This document shows, piece by piece, positions 62,544 through 64,000 of a stretch of 64,000 nt of DNA. Source of the DNA: Cytophagales bacterium (lineage in GTDB: Bacteria > Bacteroidota > Bacteroidia > Cytophagales > Cyclobacteriaceae). Where the stretch lies: NCBI GenBank assembly GCA_016124425.1, contig WGNT01000033.1, positions 1 to 64,000 of the forward strand, written 5' to 3'. The notes under the pieces are model-generated. The model was not told the origin of the DNA. It saw only the letters and a program-made list of their open reading frames with translations, and ran no database searches. The first letter of the stretch is position 1. Each line of letters starts with the position of its first letter. A program made the position numbers and the translations under genes.

Positions 62544-64000
62544 TGTTTTGTTTGGTAATTATTTTGATAAATAACAAATGAAGATGAAGGTATTATTATG
62601 TACTCCTGACCACGAAGCTCTACCTCTACATCCTTGGGTCCTAACCAGCATTGGTCACTGGAAGCGAGCTGCTTCATCCAAATTCCGGATATTTCAGGAG
62701 CTTGGATTTTCTGATCATTTACTCCAAAATTAAACGCTCCCCATATGTTGACATGGTCCTTTTCCGACGACAGCGTTAAGAGGTTTTTCTCCTCTAGAAA
62801 GGTAATTTGTAATTCTTTTTCCTTAAGAGCACTAAAGGCGCCTGCTTTCCTCATGGAAATGAGCTGTTGATAAAATTTGAAAAGGGTGTTTTTTTTGACA
62901 TCATCGGTAAAATCCCAACAAAGTTTAGAGTCTAGAAAAGTAGACATCGCCTGGGGGTCCGGTACGCCCCCTTGCCATTCAAATGACTGGAATTCCCTTT
63001 TCCTTCCTTCTTGTACCGCCTTTACCAATTCCGGATCACCATGATTAACAAAGTACTGAAAAGGATTTTCCTCACCATATTCCTCTCCCATAAACAGCAT
63101 AGGTACAAACGGAGAAGTTAGCAATACGCCGGCACCCAGTTTTAAAACTTCATAAGAAACCAGGGTCGATAACCGATCTCCACGCATTCGATTTCCTACC
63201 TGATCATGGTTTTGAATGCAAACAACAAAGCTGTCCTTTTCTAGTCCAGCAGGATCTGTACCGATCAGCCTTTTTCTATGAGGTGAATAAACGCCGTCGT
63301 ATACAAATCCTTGTCGAAATGCTTTTGCAAGATGTTTTAAGCCGCCATAATCCTCATAGTATCCCTTGGTCTCTCCGGTAAGGACAGTATGTACAGCATG
63401 ATGAAAATCATCTGTCCACTGAGCCTGCAGTCCATATCCTCCTTTTGCATAATCGGAGATAATCTTCACATCATTCATGTCGCTCTCTGCAATCAGATAA
63501 TAAGGTTTACCGGTTTCTTTTTCAAGCCAATCAACGTTTATCCGCAATGCTTTAAGGAAGTGGACCGGGCCGTTGTCGAGAATAGCATGTACAGCATCCA
63601 ATCTCAGTCCATCGAAGTGAAATTCTTTTAACCACATGAGGGCATTTTGAAGGAAAAAATTCCTTACATGATCGCTGTATGCATCATCAAAATTAAGGGC
63701 GGCTCCCCAAGGGGTTTGGTATTTTTCTGTAAAATAAGGTCCGAAATCCGCCAAATAATTTCCTTCAGGTCCCATATGATTATAAACCACGTCCAAGATT
63801 ACCGCCATCCCATGATGGTGGCAAACGTCCACAAAATGTTTCAGATTGGTTACACCTCCATAACTTTCCTGCACTGCAAATGGATACACCCCATCGTAAC
63901 CCCAATTTCTTGCACCGGGAAATTGGGAAATAGGCATTATTTCAATGGCATCAACCCCCAATCGTTTCAAATGGTCCAACTTATCCAGAATAGCTTCAAA
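62540..64000 (-). CDS. treZ: Maltooligosyltrehalose trehalohydrolase (5' end outside window)
   Basis: The C-terminal 486 codons of a GH13 enzyme that releases trehalose from maltooligosyltrehalose. The frame stays open to base 64000 (FEAILDKL precedes the first internal TTG at 63979), so the start and the N-terminal CBM48-like domain lie beyond the window. Motifs: EIMPISQFPGARNWGYDGV, ILDVVYNHMGPEGN, GLRLDAVHAI (nucleophile Asp, codon near 63598), LIAESD (acid Glu) and QNHDQVGNR. It overlaps the GH57 gene by ATGA. With TreY it forms the two-step TreYZ route from glycogen or maltodextrin to trehalose, an osmoprotectant. Confidence 0.95.
   Translation of the reverse strand, partial: FEAILDKLDHLKRLGVDAIEIMPISQFPGARNWGYDGVYPFAVQESYGGVTNLKHFVDVCHHHGMAVILDVVYNHMGPEGNYLADFGPYFTEKYQTPWGAALNFDDAYSDHVRNFFLQNALMWLKEFHFDGLRLDAVHAILDNGPVHFLKALRINVDWLEKETGKPYYLIAESDMNDVKIISDYAKGGYGLQAQWTDDFHHAVHTVLTGETKGYYEDYGGLKHLAKAFRQGFVYDGVYSPHRKRLIGTDPAGLEKDSFVVCIQNHDQVGNRMRGDRLSTLVSYEVLKLGAGVLLTSPFVPMLFMGEEYGEENPFQYFVNHGDPELVKAVQEGRKREFQSFEWQGGVPDPQAMSTFLDSKLCWDFTDDVKKNTLFKFYQQLISMRKAGAFSALKEKELQITFLEEKNLLTLSSEKDHVNIWGAFNFGVNDQKIQAPEISGIWMKQLASSDQCWLGPKDVEVELRGQEYIIIPSSSFVIYQNNYQTKQ

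Noticed and set aside
1-64000. Mobile elements, tRNA genes and CRISPR arrays
   Set aside because: Looked for transposase or integrase motifs, tRNA-like cloverleaf sequence and regularly spaced repeats; none was seen. The sulfatase duplication has no flanking element that I can identify.

Overview
The window reads as chromosomal DNA of a marine or algae-associated Bacteroidota, probably Cytophagales. The evidence is three SusC/SusD pairs, two ECF sigma/FecR/STN-type SusC cascades, many lipoprotein signal peptides and Bacteroidota-type -7 elements (TAnnTTTG). No genus can be named from this sequence alone. I saw no tRNA, rRNA, CRISPR array, transposase or phage gene.

Layout. (1) 1-1131: a stem-loop at the window edge, a two-TM 66-aa protein, and a lipoprotein with a glycine-zipper hydrophobic tail; together they look like a possible toxin/immunity pair. 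(2) 1625-36812, all on the minus strand: a polysaccharide utilisation locus of about 35 kb. In transcription order it holds sigma factor, FecR, SusC with STN domain, SusD, two sulfatases, a PVC-type dehydrogenase/cytochrome c, three more sulfatases, a small Spy-like lipoprotein, a double ThuA protein, a duplicated sulfatase, a broken chimeric sulfatase, an FG-GAP beta-propeller (candidate lyase), an FAD oxidoreductase, a clan GH-A-like glycosidase, a metallophosphoesterase, a GH78 alpha-L-rhamnosidase and a small membrane protein. (3) 37146-39058, plus strand: a TetR regulator translationally coupled to a GT1 glycosyltransferase, behind a promoter flanked by two matching palindromes. (4) 39199-42368, minus: a DUF5060/DUF4038 glycosidase-like protein and a DUF1593 protein, divergent from a third SusC/SusD pair (42901-47618, plus). 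(5) 47639-48330: two terminators bracketing decayed gene fragments. (6) 48366-55389, minus: a second sigma/FecR/SusC/SusD cascade. (7) 55878-64000, minus: a trehalose/maltodextrin operon treZ (cut by the window), GH57-DUF3536, treY, malQ.

How it fits together. In the main locus an outer-membrane SusC/SusD complex would import a sulfated oligosaccharide. Binding would signal through the STN domain to FecR and free the ECF sigma factor. At least six intact Cys-type S1 sulfatases would strip sulfate, the rhamnosidase and the GH-A-like enzyme would cut sugars, and the propeller is the only candidate endo-acting lyase. Rhamnosidase plus many sulfatases suggests an ulvan-like or other rhamnose-containing sulfated algal glycan. 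A fossil GH29 alpha-L-fucosidase says the locus once also handled fucose, so the substrate stays open. No GH88/GH105 enzyme and no sulfatase-maturating enzyme lies in the window.

The most interesting points are: the chimeric sulfatase pseudogene and the recent duplication behind it; fossils of an alpha-L-fucosidase and of another sulfatase in apparently empty gaps; a GH78 enzyme whose expected catalytic-base Glu is Gln; paired hairpins in both fecR-susC gaps; the twin-palindrome TetR promoter; and the glycine-zipper lipoprotein pair.
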